Assembly (NCBI GenBank): GCA_964403525.1
Contig: CAYOGE010000016.1
Location: 1 to 64,000 of the forward strand
Reading direction: 5' to 3'
Source: JAJTGZ01 sp964403525
GTDB taxonomy: Bacteria; Planctomycetota; Phycisphaerae; Phycisphaerales; UBA1924
DNA length: 64,000 bases
Below the pieces are notes generated by a model that searched no databases, had not been told where the DNA came from, and saw only the letters and a list, made by a program, of their open reading frames with translations. Every line of letters begins with the position of its first letter. Position 1 is the first letter of the stretch. The position numbers and the translations under genes are program-made. Of this stretch, positions 16,745-24,521 are shown piece after piece.

Positions 16745-17305
16745 ATGGCCATCCGCCCAGAAGACGTTCTCGCCATCAAGACGCCCGAGCTCAACCGCAT
16801 GGAGAGCGTCTACCTCCCCGAGGTGTTCAAGGGGTTCGGGACCACGTTCCGCCACCTCTTCACCAGCTTCGGCCAGAGCAAGTTCAGCCCGATCAAAACA
16901 AACCGCACCATGCAGTACCCCGAGGTGCGCCGCGAGGACCTGCCCGTTGAAGAGGGCGGCCTGCACGCCCCCAACTTCCGCGGCGTCCACCGGCTCAACC
17001 GCGACGAGCAGGGGCGCGTCAAGTGCGTCGCCTGCATGATGTGCCCGACGATCTGCCCCGCCAGGTGCATCCACATCGTCGCCGGCGAGAGCCCGTGGGA
17101 AGACCGCGAGAAGTACCCGGTGAAGTTCGAGATCGACGAGCTCCGCTGCATCTACTGCGGCATGTGCGAAGAGGCCTGCCCGGTCGACGCCATCGAGCTG
17201 ACGCCCGAGTACGACATCGTCGGAAGCACACGCCAGGAGATGATCTTCGACAAAGAGAAGCTCCTGAAGATGTACGACATCACCATCGCGAAGAAGCCGA
17301 TGTGA
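16745..17305 (+). CDS. nuoI: NuoI-type 2x[4Fe-4S] ferredoxin subunit
   Basis: A 186-residue protein with two four-cysteine cluster motifs: C94-x2-C97-x2-C100-x3-C104P and C135-x2-C138-x2-C141-x3-C145P, the pattern of the NADH-quinone oxidoreductase chain I subunit that carries clusters N6a and N6b. The amphipathic N-terminus (FKGFGTTFRHLFTSFGQ) and the TMQYPE stretch also match NuoI. The ATG at 16745 gives the expected length. No other nuo gene is nearby, which is unusual because nuoI is normally within the nuo operon; it may belong to a split complex I or to a related membrane oxidoreductase. Confidence 0.88.
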   Translation: MAIRPEDVLAIKTPELNRMESVYLPEVFKGFGTTFRHLFTSFGQSKFSPIKTNRTMQYPEVRREDLPVEEGGLHAPNFRGVHRLNRDEQGRVKCVACMMCPTICPARCIHIVAGESPWEDREKYPVKFEIDELRCIYCGMCEEACPVDAIELTPEYDIVGSTRQEMIFDKEKLLKMYDITIAKKPM

Positions 17306-17307
17306 AG

Positions 17308-17370
17308 CCGCCACCTCTCCCGCTCCCAGCCGGAGAGGTCGAACGAGGCTCGGCGAGTTTGGGTGAGGGT
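17308..17370. repeat. Extragenic palindromic repeat, family A copy 1
   Basis: After the nuoI-like stop there is a stretch with CTCTCCCGCTCCCAG, then ACGAGGCTCGGCGAG and TGGGTGAGGG. The same order of blocks, with substitutions, is found on the opposite strand inside recG (26069-26128) and, more diverged, at 26790-26850. The CTCTCC/GGAGAGG arms can pair. It looks like a REP-type element scattered in the genome. Confidence 0.6.
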
Positions 17371-17487
17371 GCTTTGTGCTTCTCCCCTCCCCTTTGAATC
17401 TCGCACGGTCAGACTTGTTCTCTGCCAACGCTCGTTTCGATGCGTTTTTCCGCCTCGTCTACGTGGTCGGCCGCACCGTCCTCTACA

Positions 17488-18510
17488 TCAAACAATCCCC
17501 GCCCCCACGTCCCGCACCGCCGCATCCATCCGCGCAAGCTCGTCACCGCCAAGCTCAATGCTCCCGGCAGCCGCGTTCTCCTTCGCCTGCTTCTCGTCGC
17601 GCGCTCCAACCAGCGCGTGCGTTACCCCCGGCTGACGAACCGTCCAGGCGATGACCAGTTGGCCGAGCGTGCACCCCTTGGCCGCAGCGATCGGACCGAC
17701 GCGGTCCAGGAGCGCGTTCACCTTCGTGAGGTTCTCTTTGGTGAACCGCTTGTGCGTGCGGCGCATGTCGCCGAGAGGGAACTCGGTCTCCGGTTTCACC
17801 TTTCCCGTCAGCAGGCCCAGCGCCAGCGGTGAGTAGGCGAGCACGGCGGTGTTGGTCCGCCTGCAGTAGGGCAGTTGTTCTGCCTCCAGCTTGCGGTCGA
17901 GCATGGAGAACTTCTCCTGGTCGCTGTCGAGCGGGCCTCGCGAGCGGTATCGGTCCATGATCGCGGGCGTGGCGTTGCAGACGCCGATGGCCCGGACCTT
18001 GCCCTGTTTCTTGAGCGAGAGCAGGGCGTCCATGGTCTCCTCGTAAGGCGTCGTCTCCTCCTGCCAGTGGGTCTGGTAGAGATCGACGTGCGTGACGCCC
18101 AAACGCTTGAGAGAAAGCTCACACTCGGCGATGATCGACTGCGCGCCGTTGTAGACGCTCACCTCTATGTGCCCGTACTCGCTGGGGCCGCTCGCCGTTG
18201 AACGCATCATCACCCGGCCCTTGCCCGGCCCCGGCGTGGTCACCATGCCGCACTTGGTCGCCACAACCACCCGGTCGCGGCCGCGGGGGCCGAGCTCTCT
18301 GAGAGCCTTGCCAACCACCAGTTCCGACTGGCCAAAGCCGTAGATGGGCGCGGTGTCGAGCAGGTTCACGCCCGCATCAAGCGCGGCGTGGATCGCCCGC
18401 ACACACCCGTCCTCGTCGGCCCCGCCCCACATCCACCCCCCCATCACCCACGTGCCCAGCGCGACGGCCGACGCCTGGATCCCCGACTGCCCGAGTGGAC
18501 GCATCAGCAT
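17488..18510 (-). CDS. Aldo/keto reductase
   Basis: A 340-residue NAD(P)-dependent oxidoreductase with the aldo/keto reductase barrel. Catalytic tetrad context is visible: D and Y in LLDTAPIYGFGQSE, K in VVATKCGM, and H in YQTHWQEETTPYEE. The C-terminal cofactor region (KGCTLGQLVIAWTVRQPGVTHALVGARDEKQAKEN) is typical. It resembles the AKR11/YajO-like group that acts on small carbonyl compounds; the substrate is unknown. The start at 18510 is supported by AAGGAG seven bases upstream and by the usual MRPLGQSG beginning; a longer frame has no such site. It is divergent from the LemA gene. Confidence 0.93.
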   Translation of the reverse strand: MLMRPLGQSGIQASAVALGTWVMGGWMWGGADEDGCVRAIHAALDAGVNLLDTAPIYGFGQSELVVGKALRELGPRGRDRVVVATKCGMVTTPGPGKGRVMMRSTASGPSEYGHIEVSVYNGAQSIIAECELSLKRLGVTHVDLYQTHWQEETTPYEETMDALLSLKKQGKVRAIGVCNATPAIMDRYRSRGPLDSDQEKFSMLDRKLEAEQLPYCRRTNTAVLAYSPLALGLLTGKVKPETEFPLGDMRRTHKRFTKENLTKVNALLDRVGPIAAAKGCTLGQLVIAWTVRQPGVTHALVGARDEKQAKENAAAGSIELGGDELARMDAAVRDVGAGIV

Positions 18511-18646
18511 GGAAGGCTCCTTGTCCGACTGCGCGGCGGCAACTGGAGGTGCAACCACACAACGCGTCGAACGCTGATATCATTGGCCGTCGCGGCGGGG
18601 GCCCTCAGACACACGCACTCCCCCCCTGCCGCAAGGAGCGCTGTCC

Positions 18647-19252
18647 ATGACACCCGTTGTCCTCGCCCTGATCGTGATCGCCGTCATTGTGGTTGTGCTC
18701 GTGTTGATGGTGATCGGCATCTACAACAGGCTCGTCGGGCTCGGCGTTGCCTACAAGAACGCGTTCGCCCAGATCGACGTGCAGCTCAAACGCCGCTACG
18801 ACCTGATCCCCAACCTCGTCGAAGTGGCCAAGGGGTACATGGCGCACGAACGCACCACGCTCGAGGCCGTCATCTCCGCACGCAACGCGGCCTCGGCAGG
18901 GCTCAAGGCGGCCGCGGCAAACCCCGGCGACGCCACGGCGCTCGCCTCTCTCTCGGCCGCTGAGAACCAGCTGACCGGCACCCTCGGGCGTCTCTTTGCG
19001 CTCTCAGAGGCCTACCCGGACCTCAAGGCCAACGCCAACATGATGCAGGTCTCAGAAGAGCTCTCCGCGACGGAGAACAAGGTGGCCTTCGCCCGCCAGG
19101 CCTACAACGACTCGGCGATGCGGTTCAACGCCTACCGGCGTTCATTCCCCCCGATCGTCTTCGCCGGCATGTTCGGGTACGGGCAAGACGCCGTGCAGCT
19201 TGAGTTCGCTGACAAGGCGCAGATCCAGAACGCACCGGCCGTGAAGTTCTAA
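18647..19252 (+). CDS. LemA family membrane protein
   Basis: A 201-residue protein with one N-terminal membrane helix (residues 3-25) and the LemA signature just after it: YNRLVGLGVAYKNAFAQIDVQLKRRYDLIPNLVE. The remainder is helical and ends with FADKAQIQNAPAVKF. AAGGAG lies eight bases before the ATG. LemA proteins are often encoded beside an HtpX-like M48 protease, as here (43-base gap), and this pair is thought to act in envelope quality control or signalling, though the mechanism is unsettled. Confidence 0.94.
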   Translation: MTPVVLALIVIAVIVVVLVLMVIGIYNRLVGLGVAYKNAFAQIDVQLKRRYDLIPNLVEVAKGYMAHERTTLEAVISARNAASAGLKAAAANPGDATALASLSAAENQLTGTLGRLFALSEAYPDLKANANMMQVSEELSATENKVAFARQAYNDSAMRFNAYRRSFPPIVFAGMFGYGQDAVQLEFADKAQIQNAPAVKF

Positions 19253-19295
19253 GCCGCTCCTCCACTCCGCCGCCCGCCTACCGCGAGCTCACACG

Positions 19296-21320
19296 TTGGT
19301 CGATTTCTTCGAGCAACAGGCCGCCGCACGCAAACGCACCACACTGTGCGTTGCGCTGTACGGTTTGTCGGTTGTGGCGGTAACGCTGTGCGTGGTGCCG
19401 GTGCTGGCCTTTGCCGGGCTCTACCTGACGCACGCCGTGGAGCCCCGGGGAGAGCGCTCCCGCGCGATCGCCCGCACCCTCGACGGCGTGTTCAGCGATC
19501 CTGTGGCGCTGTTCTCACACGGGCCGAACCTTGTGATCCTGATCGCCGCGACGCTGGCGACGGTTTCACTGATCCTCGGCGCAAGCCTCGTACGCTACGT
19601 TTCGCTCCGCCGTGGCGGCGCCGCGGTCGCCGAGGGGCTCGGGGCACGCCTGGTAAGCCCCGGCACCGCGGACCTCGACGAGCGCCGCCTGCTGAACGTT
19701 GTTGAAGAAATGGCCCTGGCGGCGTCTGTACCCGTCCCTTCCGTCTACATCATGGAGCGCGAGGACGGCGTAAACGCCTTCGCCGCCGGGCACTCGCCCA
19801 GCGACGCGGTCGTCGCCGTCACCCGCGGCACGCTGCAGCGTCTGAACCGCGAGCAGTTGCAGGGCGTTGTCGCGCACGAGTTCAGCCACATCCTCAACGG
19901 CGACATGCGCCTCAACCTGCGCCTGATGGGCCTGCTCTACGGAATTGTCTGTGTCGGGCTCCTGGGTCAGGTGCTGCTGCGGACCGGCGGGGGCCGTCGC
20001 AACAACGCGCTCCCGCTGGCGGGGCTGCTGCTGATCGTGATCGGCGCTTCGGGCGCTCTGTGCGCCCGCCTGATCAAGGCGATGATCTCCCGGCAGCGGG
20101 AGTACCTCGCCGACGCCTCGGCGGTGCAGTTCACCCGCAACCCCGAGGGCATCGGCGGCGCCCTGCGGGTGATCGGCGGCACGGGCAGGCACGGCCGGCT
20201 CGATTCGGGCAAGGCCTCCGAGTGCAGCCACATGATGTTCGTCTCCTGCGCAAGCTCCTGGATGGAAGGAGCGCTCGCCACACACCCGCCGCTGGAGGAC
20301 CGCATCCGCAGGGTTGACCCTCAGTGGGACGGCACGTTCCTGCCCGGGCGCGACCCGTCGGCCTCCGCTGATCGATCCGCCGGCCGCGACGACCTGACAA
20401 CCGCTGCGGAAAGAACGCCGAAAGGGCACGGTCACTCGATCGCGGCCGCCGGGCTTGCCGGGCTGGCCGCGGCGACCGTCGCTGCAAAAAATGTTGGGCG
20501 TGCCGGCCCGCTCCTCGCAGGTGGCCTTTCAGCGCAGCAGGTCTTCGATCGCATCGGTGCTGCCCGCGCATCGCTCGACGCGATCCCCGAGCGCCTTCGT
20601 AAACCGGCTCGCGAGCCGTTTACCGCCCGCGCCCTGCTGCTGGCGATGCTGCTGGACGCGGACGCCACGATGGCCGAGGCCCAGCTCGGCTCCATCGCCG
20701 CTCTGCTGGGTGGACCCACCGCGCAGAACACGCGTGTGCTTGCCAAAGAGCTTGCTCGGAGCGACAGGTCGATCCGCCTGCCGCTGATCGACCTTTCAAT
20801 CGGGGCGCTCGCGGCGCTCTCGCCCGAGCAGTATCGCTCGTTCCGAGCCGCGATCACCAGCACCATCAACGCCGACAACAGGGTTGATCTGTTCGAACTC
20901 TGCCTCGAGCAGATCCTCATCAAGCACCTCGACCGCCGGCACGTTGATGCGCGCCCCGTGCCGGTTCAGTATTACGCCCTTCACCGCCTGGGCGAGCCGG
21001 TCGCTGCGCTTCTTTGGGCCGTTGCGATAGCGGGCGGAACAGAGCCCGAGCAGGCAGAAAAGAGCGTGAACGCCGCGCTGGCACGGCTCTCGCTCGCGCC
21101 CGCAGGCCGCAAGGACCCCGCCGGCGTCCCCGCCGAGGCACTTGCCCAAGCCCTGGGCGTGATGCGCTCGGTTGCACCAAGGCTCCGCTTGAAGGTGCTG
21201 ACGGCGTGCGCTGAACTGGCGGGCGAAGACGGACGGGTCGATCCGCAGGAGTCTGAACTGCTGCGGGCGATCGCCGATGCGCTCGACCTGCCGCTGGCGC
21301 GAGAGGTCCCAGCGAAGTGA
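19296..21320 (+). CDS. M48 family metalloprotease (HtpX-like) with TerB-like C-terminal extension
   Basis: A 674-residue membrane protease. Two N-terminal membrane segments (about 17-42 and 72-95) precede the catalytic part with the zinc motif HEFSH (H194, E195, H198) and a further pair of membrane helices (about 205-262), then REYLADASAVQFTRNPEGI carrying the third zinc ligand. After residue about 360 there is a long extension unlike HtpX; its last 140 residues contain ALSPEQYRSFRAAI and TACAELAGEDGRVDPQESELLRAIADAL, the pattern of a TerB-like helical domain. The start is a TTG at 19296. It follows lemA and is probably cotranscribed. The extension may couple proteolysis to sensing; that is inference. 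Confidence 0.88.
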   Translation: MVDFFEQQAAARKRTTLCVALYGLSVVAVTLCVVPVLAFAGLYLTHAVEPRGERSRAIARTLDGVFSDPVALFSHGPNLVILIAATLATVSLILGASLVRYVSLRRGGAAVAEGLGARLVSPGTADLDERRLLNVVEEMALAASVPVPSVYIMEREDGVNAFAAGHSPSDAVVAVTRGTLQRLNREQLQGVVAHEFSHILNGDMRLNLRLMGLLYGIVCVGLLGQVLLRTGGGRRNNALPLAGLLLIVIGASGALCARLIKAMISRQREYLADASAVQFTRNPEGIGGALRVIGGTGRHGRLDSGKASECSHMMFVSCASSWMEGALATHPPLEDRIRRVDPQWDGTFLPGRDPSASADRSAGRDDLTTAAERTPKGHGHSIAAAGLAGLAAATVAAKNVGRAGPLLAGGLSAQQVFDRIGAARASLDAIPERLRKPAREPFTARALLLAMLLDADATMAEAQLGSIAALLGGPTAQNTRVLAKELARSDRSIRLPLIDLSIGALAALSPEQYRSFRAAITSTINADNRVDLFELCLEQILIKHLDRRHVDARPVPVQYYALHRLGEPVAALLWAVAIAGGTEPEQAEKSVNAALARLSLAPAGRKDPAGVPAEALAQALGVMRSVAPRLRLKVLTACAELAGEDGRVDPQESELLRAIADALDLPLAREVPAK

Positions 21321-21523
21321 CGACGTTCCGCGCGGTGGGAATCGCCACGGTCCATCGCGATCGGCGGTCGCTCCATCGGCCTGAAGGTCGGAGCGCCGCA
21401 GCCAGGGTGCTCGCGGCTGGGGCGCATACACCTGCCCCGTGCGACCGTGGAGACCAAGCGGCGGGGATCCCGCCGCGGCCACGGGCCGTCGACCGGTCGA
21501 GGCTGCCTCGGACGCGTCCGGAA

Positions 21524-21561
21524 CGAAAAAACGCCCTCAAAGCCGGAGCTCCGAGGGCGTT
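21524..21561 (-). terminator. Intrinsic terminator, minus strand
   Basis: A 9-bp stem AACGCCCTC (21530-21538) / GAGGGCGTT (21553-21561) encloses the palindrome CGGAGCTCCG and is followed, on the minus strand, by a T-rich run (opposite AAAAAA just before 21531). It ends the transcript of the secreted protein gene at 21617 and could also stop reading from the M48 gene. Confidence 0.82.
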
Positions 21562-21616
21562 CATCCTTTAGATCGGATGATTCTGAACCTGCATCACGAA
21601 ACCGCGGATGAGCGGT

Positions 21617-22237
21617 TTAGCGACGACGGCGGCCCGCGACCAGGCCACCGAGCCCGAGCAGGGCGGCAGCGCCCGGCGTGGGAACGATGTTCAGACCGAT
21701 GATGAGCTTGTACGTCCAGTTCTCGGTGTGACCCGAGAGCTGCGTAGCGCCGGTGAAGCCGTCGGGCAGCTGAACGCCGCCGGTGCCACCGATGTTGAGG
21801 TCATTGTAACCGGTGACGCCGATGTAGTACGTGCCCGCACCGAGCGAGATGGTGTTGAGCGAGGACATGAAGCCGACGTTGGAGTCGTCATCGAACGCCA
21901 GGATGTTGCCCTGAGCGTCGGTGAGGATCAACTGGCTGTCGGGGCTAGCGGTGCCGCTGTTGATGATGGCAAAGATCGACGCGACGAACGTCGTGTTGCC
22001 CGTCACCGTGAAGCAGAACCAGTCGACGTCGCCGGCGGTGCCGGGAGCGCCCGTGGGGCTCTGCAGCGTGCCGGGCGTGATGGCGCCGTCAACGAGGATG
22101 CCCTCGCCGGGTGCGCCGAACGTGCCGATGAAGTTGGCCGTGCCCATCGTGTTGTTGCCTTCGGTCTCGAAGAAAATCGAGGCGTTGGCGGCACCGGCGG
22201 CGGCGGCGATCGCAAGAGCAGTCAAAGCAATCTTCAT
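21617..22237 (-). CDS. Secreted PPC-like beta-sandwich protein with PEP-CTERM-like sorting tail
   Basis: A 206-residue exported protein. Residues 1-20 form a signal peptide (MKIALTALAIAAAAGAANAS). The body (ETEGNNTMGTANFIG, GDVDWFCFTVTG, DSQLILTDAQGN, DDDSNVGF, LGAGTYYIGVTGYND) fits the bacterial pre-peptidase C-terminal or DVUA0089-type fold. The C-terminus is a tripartite tail: PTPGAAALLGLGGL hydrophobic segment closed by RRRR, like PEP-CTERM sorting signals, though the proline motif reads PTPG rather than PEP. Start at 22237 because AAGGAG lies seven bases upstream. It is followed by a strong terminator. The close paralogue at 22370 lies just upstream on the same strand. Confidence 0.85.
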   Translation of the reverse strand: MKIALTALAIAAAAGAANASIFFETEGNNTMGTANFIGTFGAPGEGILVDGAITPGTLQSPTGAPGTAGDVDWFCFTVTGNTTFVASIFAIINSGTASPDSQLILTDAQGNILAFDDDSNVGFMSSLNTISLGAGTYYIGVTGYNDLNIGGTGGVQLPDGFTGATQLSGHTENWTYKLIIGLNIVPTPGAAALLGLGGLVAGRRRR

Positions 22238-22327
22238 GATCAAACTCCTTCCAAGGGACCCTTAAACTTCTACACAGTGCTTTAGAGCGACGCGATGCTC
22301 GTCTGGCACACTCTCAGTCTTTCGGAA

Positions 22328-22347
22328 GGTCCAGACAACGCCGGACC
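22328..22347 (-). terminator. Weak hairpin after second secreted-protein gene
   Basis: GGTCC at 22328-22332 and GGACC at 22343-22347 can form a short stem downstream of the gene that ends at 22370. There is no T-run, so its role as a terminator is doubtful. Confidence 0.3.
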
Positions 22348-22369
22348 AACCGTTCATTCAATCAATCTC

Positions 22370-22972
22370 TTACCGACGGCGACGTGCCATCGCCAGGCCG
22401 CCGAGACCCAGAAGGGCCGCTGCGCCGGGCGTGGGGATGGCGTTGAAGCCGACGACAAGCTTGTACTGCAAAGTAGAGGCGGAGATCGGGGCGCCGTTAG
22501 CGTTGAGCCCGTCCCAGTCGCTCGGCTGCGAGGCCGAGGTGGTGGTGGCGTCACCGAAGTGGCCGATGACGATGTAATAAGTACCGGCGTTCAGCAAAGC
22601 CTCAAACGACGGCCAGTTGCCGATGTTGCTGTCATCGTCGGCCGTGATCCACGTGCCCGACGAGTCAAAGAGGCCCATGATCGTGTCGCCGGTCTGGCTG
22701 TTGGGGATGCCGTAAAGGGCAGCCGTCAGGTAGCCAGGGCTGGTCAGCGTGAAACTGACCCAGTCAACATCGGCGGCCGGTCCGCCGACGACACCGCCGG
22801 TAAGCACACCGTCGAAGACGAACGCGTTGGCCGCCGCAAAGGCTGCCTGCTCGGCCGGCGTCAGCACGTTCGCGGTCGCGAACGTGTTGTTTGACTCGAC
22901 TTCAAGAACCGGCGCGGCAAAGGCCGGCACGGTGATGAGCATCCCAGCAATAGCGAGCAAAGCACGGGGCAT
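22370..22972 (-). CDS. Secreted PPC-like protein with PEP-CTERM-like sorting tail (paralogue)
   Basis: A 200-residue protein with a signal peptide (MPRALLAIAGMLITVPAFAAP), a body sharing the same ordered blocks as its downstream neighbour (ESNNTFATANVL, DVDWVSFTLTS, DTIMGLFDSSG, ADDDSNIG, NAGTYYIVIGHFGD) and the same tail PTPGAAALLGLGGLAMARRRR. Start at 22972 is supported by AAGGAG just upstream. The pair probably arose by duplication and then diverged. Both are likely exported and then processed or anchored by an exosortase-type system, which is not encoded in the window. The function of the beta-sandwich domain here is unknown. Confidence 0.85.
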   Translation of the reverse strand: MPRALLAIAGMLITVPAFAAPVLEVESNNTFATANVLTPAEQAAFAAANAFVFDGVLTGGVVGGPAADVDWVSFTLTSPGYLTAALYGIPNSQTGDTIMGLFDSSGTWITADDDSNIGNWPSFEALLNAGTYYIVIGHFGDATTTSASQPSDWDGLNANGAPISASTLQYKLVVGFNAIPTPGAAALLGLGGLAMARRRR

Positions 22973-23157
22973 CCCGTTCTCCTTCTCTTGCACTGGGAAT
23001 GCGCACACGACTCCGGCTCCCAACAGGGAGCAAAAGGCTGTGCACCGGAATGGACGAAGTCCTTCCCAGCGACGCGACGCCATGAACATACCGCCAGATT
23101 GAGGGGTCGGCAAGGACTTTCTGAGCAATTTCCGCGCAAATTCGGGAGATGCGGCTC

Positions 23158-24072
23158 TCAGCAGCCCAAATTGAGAATCTGGGCAAGCTCTTGGTTGAGA
23201 TTCTCGGCCGCCTTCCGGACATTCCCTGCCCAGGAGTCACTTGGCGCTCCGGTATCCGTAGGGTAAATCACCGATCGGCTTGCCGTAACCAGGGCACCGT
23301 ACTGGCTCAGCGGTCGTGGATCACCGGGTTTCGACGCCTTCCGGAGCATCGGCGCGATGTCCTCGGCCCTGCCGCCCTGTGCCCCATAGCCCGGAATCAG
23401 AAAAACCTGGTTTGGCATCGCGTCCCTCAACTGGGCCGCATCGCTCGCCTTGGTCGCTCCCACGACGGCACCGATGGAGCTTAACCCATTGACACCCATG
23501 GACTTACGTCCAAACGCGGCGACCATTTCCGCGACCGCGACCGCGACAGTGCGGCCGCTTGTCAGCGTGAGATTCTGGAGCCCATCGCTGCCGGGGTTGC
23601 TGGTTCGAACGAGCACAAACAGCCCTTTGCCCCCTCCCGCAGCGGTCAAATAGGGCTCAAGCGTGTCAAACCCGAGATAGGGGTTCACCGTGAGGCTGTC
23701 TGCACCGGCTTCGACAAGGGAAGCGTGGGCGTAGTGCTCGGCCGTCACGCCGATATCGCCGCGTTTGGCGTCGAGGATCGTGAGCAGACCGAGTTCCCGG
23801 GCTCGAGCGATGAGGGCTTGCAGTTTGGCGACGCCCGCCGCGCCGTAACGCTCGAAACACGCGGATTGAAACTTGACGATCGGTACGACACCGGCCACCG
23901 CGTGCAAAACGCCTTCACTGAAGTGCTCAATCGCATCCACATCGCTGCGGCCTTGCCGGGCAGCAGGCGGCAGCTTCTCAAGCACCGGGTCAAGGCCCAC
24001 ACACGCGATTGATCGCGTTGAGTCCATTGCGTGTGCAAGGCGGTCTACGAACGGCTCACCTGAAGTGGTCAT
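23158..24072 (-). CDS. pyrF: Orotidine 5'-phosphate decarboxylase
   Basis: PyrF converts OMP to UMP, the last step of UMP synthesis. The 304-residue protein belongs to the longer type 2 group. The catalytic cluster D101-A-K103-R-G-D106 lies in LLTILDAKRGDIGVTA; VPIVKFQSACFERYG and TVNPYLGFDTLEP are also typical, and the phosphate-binding end reads IPGYGAQGGRAEDI. The ATG at 24072 opens the conserved FVDRLAHAMD helix; longer frames read into promoter sequence. It is divergent from the DUF971 gene with a 97-base gap. Confidence 0.96.
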   Translation of the reverse strand: MTTSGEPFVDRLAHAMDSTRSIACVGLDPVLEKLPPAARQGRSDVDAIEHFSEGVLHAVAGVVPIVKFQSACFERYGAAGVAKLQALIARARELGLLTILDAKRGDIGVTAEHYAHASLVEAGADSLTVNPYLGFDTLEPYLTAAGGGKGLFVLVRTSNPGSDGLQNLTLTSGRTVAVAVAEMVAAFGRKSMGVNGLSSIGAVVGATKASDAAQLRDAMPNQVFLIPGYGAQGGRAEDIAPMLRKASKPGDPRPLSQYGALVTASRSVIYPTDTGAPSDSWAGNVRKAAENLNQELAQILNLGC

Positions 24073-24169
24073 AAGGTCGAGCGTAGCCGAATACGGGCAA
24101 CGCTCGCCCCGCCTTCTCCTTGCGACGCGCCCTTCCGCCGCCTCGTGCCCCACTGCCGTACCGTCGTCT

Positions 24170-24493
24170 ATGGAGCCCCCGCCCCTCGCGCTGGACCTGA
24201 AGAAGGACAAGGGCCTCACCGTGCAGTGGGCGGACGGAACGACCTCGTACTTCTCGGTTCAACTGCTGCGGAAGATGTCGCCATCGGCGGACCAGCGTGA
24301 GTTGCGGGCGGAGCAGTCGCGCAACCCGTTGACCGTGCTGCCCTCGGGCGGGTCGCGGTCGGCAGGCCCTCTGATGGCCGAAGGGGCGGAACTGGTCGGG
24401 AATTACGCGGTGCGGCTGCGGTTTTCGGATGGGCACTCGAGCGGGATCTACACGTGGGAGTACCTGCGGCGGTTGGCAAGCCAGGCACCATGA
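24170..24493 (+). CDS. DUF971 domain protein
   Basis: A 107-residue protein. The motif LTVQWADGTTSYFSVQLLRKMSP near the N-terminus and YAVRLRFSDGHSSGIYTWEYLRRL near the end match DUF971, the small domain also found at the N-terminus of gamma-butyrobetaine hydroxylases. In bacteria, free-standing members are often linked to iron-sulfur or ATPase (Mrp/ApbC) genes, but no such gene is adjacent here. A middle stretch (residues about 45-75) is longer than usual. It ends 28 bases before recG and is likely cotranscribed with it. Confidence 0.85.
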   Translation: MEPPPLALDLKKDKGLTVQWADGTTSYFSVQLLRKMSPSADQRELRAEQSRNPLTVLPSGGSRSAGPLMAEGAELVGNYAVRLRFSDGHSSGIYTWEYLRRLASQAP

Positions 24494-24521
24494 CTGGGCG
24501 AAGGGCAGGGAGGGCCGAAGT

